Below, one piece after another: positions 51,358-53,376 of a stretch of DNA of 53,376 nt. Source of the DNA: Lachnospiraceae bacterium (GTDB taxonomy: Bacteria; Bacillota; Clostridia; Lachnospirales; Lachnospiraceae). The notes beneath the pieces were generated by a model. That model did not search any database. It had not been told where the DNA came from and worked only from the letters and a program-made list of their open reading frames with translations. The stretch is taken from assembly GCA_022766245.1 (NCBI GenBank), contig JALEPL010000038.1:1-53376 (forward strand), given 5' to 3'. Within the stretch, counting starts at the first letter, position 1. Each line of letters opens with the position of its first letter. Made by a program: the position numbers and the translations under genes.

Positions 51358-53151
51358 ATGATTATCATAGATCGACTGACCCGGTTGCGGGCAGAAATGA
51401 AAAAAAGAAATATCGCCATTTACATCGTTCCCACTGCAGACCCCCATGGTTCCGAATATGTGGGCGTTCACTTTAAGTCCCGGGAATTTATCACCGGTTT
51501 TACCGGTTCCGCCGGAACTGCCGTGATTACCATGACTGAGGCAGGTCTCTGGACCGATGGGCGCTATTTTGTCCAGGCAGCCCAGCAGCTTCAGGGAACC
51601 ACCATTGAGCTTCGCAAAATGGGACAGGAGGGCGTTCCCACCATTGACGAATATTTGAGGCAGACGCTAAAGGAAGGCGAGATTCTCGGTTTTGATGGAA
51701 AAATGGTCAGCGGGAAACGAGGAGAATCATTCGAAAAAATCGCCCAGGAGAAAAATGGCTCTCTGTATGTAACGGAGGATCTGATGGATCTCATCTGGGA
51801 AGACAGACCGGAAATATCCAAAGAGCCTGTTCGTATCTTTGACATGAAATACACGGGAAAAGATACCAGTGACAAGCTGGCAGATGTGCGAAAAACCATG
51901 GTGAAAAAAAATGCGGACGTGCATCTCATCAGCTCGCTTTACGACATTGCATGGCTGTTAAATGTCCGGGGCGGAGATATTCTCCATGTACCTGTGGTAC
52001 TCTCCTTTCTTTCCATTACCCGGGGAACCTGTACATGGTATCTACAGGAAGAGCTCATCACTGAGGAGATAAAACGCTACCTTTCCCAGCATGAAATCCA
52101 GACCAAACCCTACGACAGTTTTTATGACGATGTAAAGACCATCCCCACTAACCAGAAAGTTTTAATGGACCGCTCCGTTGTCAACTACCGAATATGCAAT
52201 GACATTCCCACCGGAGTGGAAGTAATCAATGCCCCCGATCCCTCCACACAGATGAAGGCCATCAAAAACGAAGTGGAACAGGAAAATACAAGACAGGCCC
52301 ACATCAAGGATGCCATTGCCATGATTCACTTCATGTACTGGCTCAAGACAAATGTAGGGAAAATTCCAATGACAGAGCTTTCCGCAGCGGATCATTTAGC
52401 CCATCTTCGCGCAGATCAGGAGGGATTTCTGGATCTCAGCTTTGATACCATCTGCGGCTATGCGGATCATGGAGCAATCGTTCACTATTCCGCCACACCG
52501 GAATCTGATGTGGAACTGAAGCCGGAGGGATTTTTGCTGGTGGATTCCGGCGGACACTACATGGAAGGAACCACGGACATCACCAGAACCTTTGCCCTTG
52601 GCCCCATAACCGATGAGATGAAAGCTGATTTTACCCGGGTATTCCGGGCGCATACGAATCTGGCAAATGCCAGATTCCTTCACGGTTGCACTGGATTTAA
52701 TCTGGATATTCTGGCACGGGCTCCTTTCTGGGAAGCAGGTCTGGACTACAATCACGGCACCGGACACGGCGTGGGCTATGTATTAAATGTACACGAAGGT
52801 CCCAATGCCTTTCGCTGGAAGCAATCCCCCGGCCGTTCCGAAGGAACCGTTCTGGAAGAGGGAATGATCACCACAGACGAACCCGGAATTTATCTGGAAG
52901 GCAAATACGGAATCCGTACAGAAAATGAACTGATTTGCCGCAAAGGCGAAAAAAATGAATATGGTCAGTTTATGTATTTTGAAAATATCACCTATGTGCC
53001 CATCGATCTGGATGCCATTGCTCCGGAACAGCTCACCTCAGTAGAACGGAAACACTTAAACGATTATCATGCCATGGTGTATGAAAAAATGTCCCCTTAC
53101 TTTGAAGGGGAAGAACAGGAATTCCTAAAGAAATATACAAGAGAGGTCTAA
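51358..53151 (+). CDS. pepP: Xaa-Pro aminopeptidase, M24B family
   Basis: 597 residues with two N-terminal creatinase-like domains (about 1-310) and a pita-bread catalytic domain (about 315-540), then a short C-terminal domain as in the long APP1-like forms. The dimetal site is readable: DSGGHYMEGTTDITRTF (both Asp), GTGHGVGYVLNVHEG (His), TTDEPGIYLEGKYGIR and TENEL (both Glu). It removes an N-terminal residue preceding proline from cytoplasmic peptides. GGGAGG precedes the ATG. The stop at 53149-53151 directly abuts an ATG that opens the repeat-borne frame. Confidence 0.93.
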   Translation: MIIIDRLTRLRAEMKKRNIAIYIVPTADPHGSEYVGVHFKSREFITGFTGSAGTAVITMTEAGLWTDGRYFVQAAQQLQGTTIELRKMGQEGVPTIDEYLRQTLKEGEILGFDGKMVSGKRGESFEKIAQEKNGSLYVTEDLMDLIWEDRPEISKEPVRIFDMKYTGKDTSDKLADVRKTMVKKNADVHLISSLYDIAWLLNVRGGDILHVPVVLSFLSITRGTCTWYLQEELITEEIKRYLSQHEIQTKPYDSFYDDVKTIPTNQKVLMDRSVVNYRICNDIPTGVEVINAPDPSTQMKAIKNEVEQENTRQAHIKDAIAMIHFMYWLKTNVGKIPMTELSAADHLAHLRADQEGFLDLSFDTICGYADHGAIVHYSATPESDVELKPEGFLLVDSGGHYMEGTTDITRTFALGPITDEMKADFTRVFRAHTNLANARFLHGCTGFNLDILARAPFWEAGLDYNHGTGHGVGYVLNVHEGPNAFRWKQSPGRSEGTVLEEGMITTDEPGIYLEGKYGIRTENELICRKGEKNEYGQFMYFENITYVPIDLDAIAPEQLTSVERKHLNDYHAMVYEKMSPYFEGEEQEFLKKYTREV

Positions 53152-53376
53152 ATGCGTCCCCCTTCAGATTATGATTCACTGCCAATTAGCTACGACTCTG
53201 AGAGAGTGATATCGGGTGGCTTGCTATTGACAATGCCTATTCATTCACTCCACAACTCGTCATACGTGCAAAAATTTCTCCCAACGGGATTTTTACGTTT
53301 ATTTGATGTTTCTTTGTTTGCATTTTTCCGAGCGATATTTCCAACGCCCTTCGTGGTCATGGTCAGATTGCCTGTG
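53152..53376 (+). CDS. Partial reading frame carried by the right-hand repeat, unknown function
   Basis: An ATG immediately after the pepP stop (GTCTAAATG), with GAGAGG five bases upstream, opens a frame that stays open for 75 codons to the window edge. It begins MRPPSDYDSLPISYDSERV, then becomes hydrophobic with KFLPTGFLRLFDVSLFAFF and later VVMVRLPV. The last 35 codons lie in the inverted repeat shared with the left end, where the equivalent frame is broken by one base. The hydrophobic stretch could be one membrane helix. Whether the element truly encodes protein is open. The gene is cut by the window. Confidence 0.35.
   Translation, partial: MRPPSDYDSLPISYDSERVISGGLLLTMPIHSLHNSSYVQKFLPTGFLRLFDVSLFAFFRAIFPTPFVVMVRLPV
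53272..53376 (+). repeat. Right copy of the terminal inverted repeat element
   Basis: The reverse complement of 98-203 with about three differences. The match ends where the window ends, so the element continues outside. Sequence between the pepP stop and 53272 is specific to this copy, apart from a shared GGCTTG near 53218-53223. Confidence 0.8.

Noticed and set aside
1-53376. CRISPR arrays, tRNA/rRNA genes, prophage or integrase genes
   Set aside because: No regularly spaced repeats, cloverleaf-type sequences, rRNA stretches or phage proteins were seen; a covariance-model scan could still find a short RNA that I missed.

Overview
The window looks like chromosomal DNA from a Lachnospiraceae-type member of the Clostridia. 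This rests on the moderate-to-low G+C content, strong AGGAGG ribosome sites with frequent TTG/GTG starts, a PHP-domain DnaE, a crotonase of the butyrate-pathway type, two RelQ-like small alarmone synthetases, and an 88-residue protein I associate with that family. No rRNA, tRNA, CRISPR array or prophage is visible. The organism call is inference from gene content, not from a marker gene.

The left two thirds (about 0.4-33.1 kb) is almost entirely leftward housekeeping sequence. Reading from the left it holds: leuS with its own promoter and terminator; a signalling/export group (ABC half-transporter, YugP-like membrane zinc protease, hybrid histidine kinase, twin-receiver response regulator); the gltB-gltD glutamate synthase pair; and one long tightly packed operon running parE-parC-folC-folE-HD protein-folP-folBK-HAD phosphatase-CPBP protease. 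Next come a small alarmone synthetase gene, a pfkA-trmH-88 aa gene cluster, dnaE and mutY. Consensus-like promoters are readable for leuS, pfkA, dnaE and mutY, two of them partly inside the 3' end of the upstream gene.

The right third (33.4-53.2 kb) is mosaic with mixed orientations. It holds: an AT-rich Rpn/PD-(D/E)XK nuclease gene; a three-domain S1 protein convergent with an unusual CobW-like GTPase; a GH25 lipoprotein; three tandem lipoproteins; a divergent LytTR/GHKL two-component pair; a solitary crotonase with a very good promoter; proC behind a duplicated start region; a Sm_multidrug_ex membrane protein; two PLP aminotransferases; a second alarmone synthetase overlapping a 777-residue helical/HD-GYP/GNAT fusion; and a Xaa-Pro aminopeptidase.

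Both ends carry the same repeat in inverted orientation (core 98-203 and 53272-53376), suggesting that the window is a contig bounded by a multicopy element. A second dispersed element, a 27-bp imperfect palindrome, occurs four times, always between genes. The best candidate for an undescribed system is the overlapping gene pair at 48.1-51.1 kb: an alarmone synthetase coupled to an HD-GYP/acetyltransferase fusion. The next best are the HD and HAD proteins inside the folate operon, which could supply the otherwise missing dihydroneopterin triphosphate dephosphorylation, and the duplicated, hairpin-forming leader of proC.
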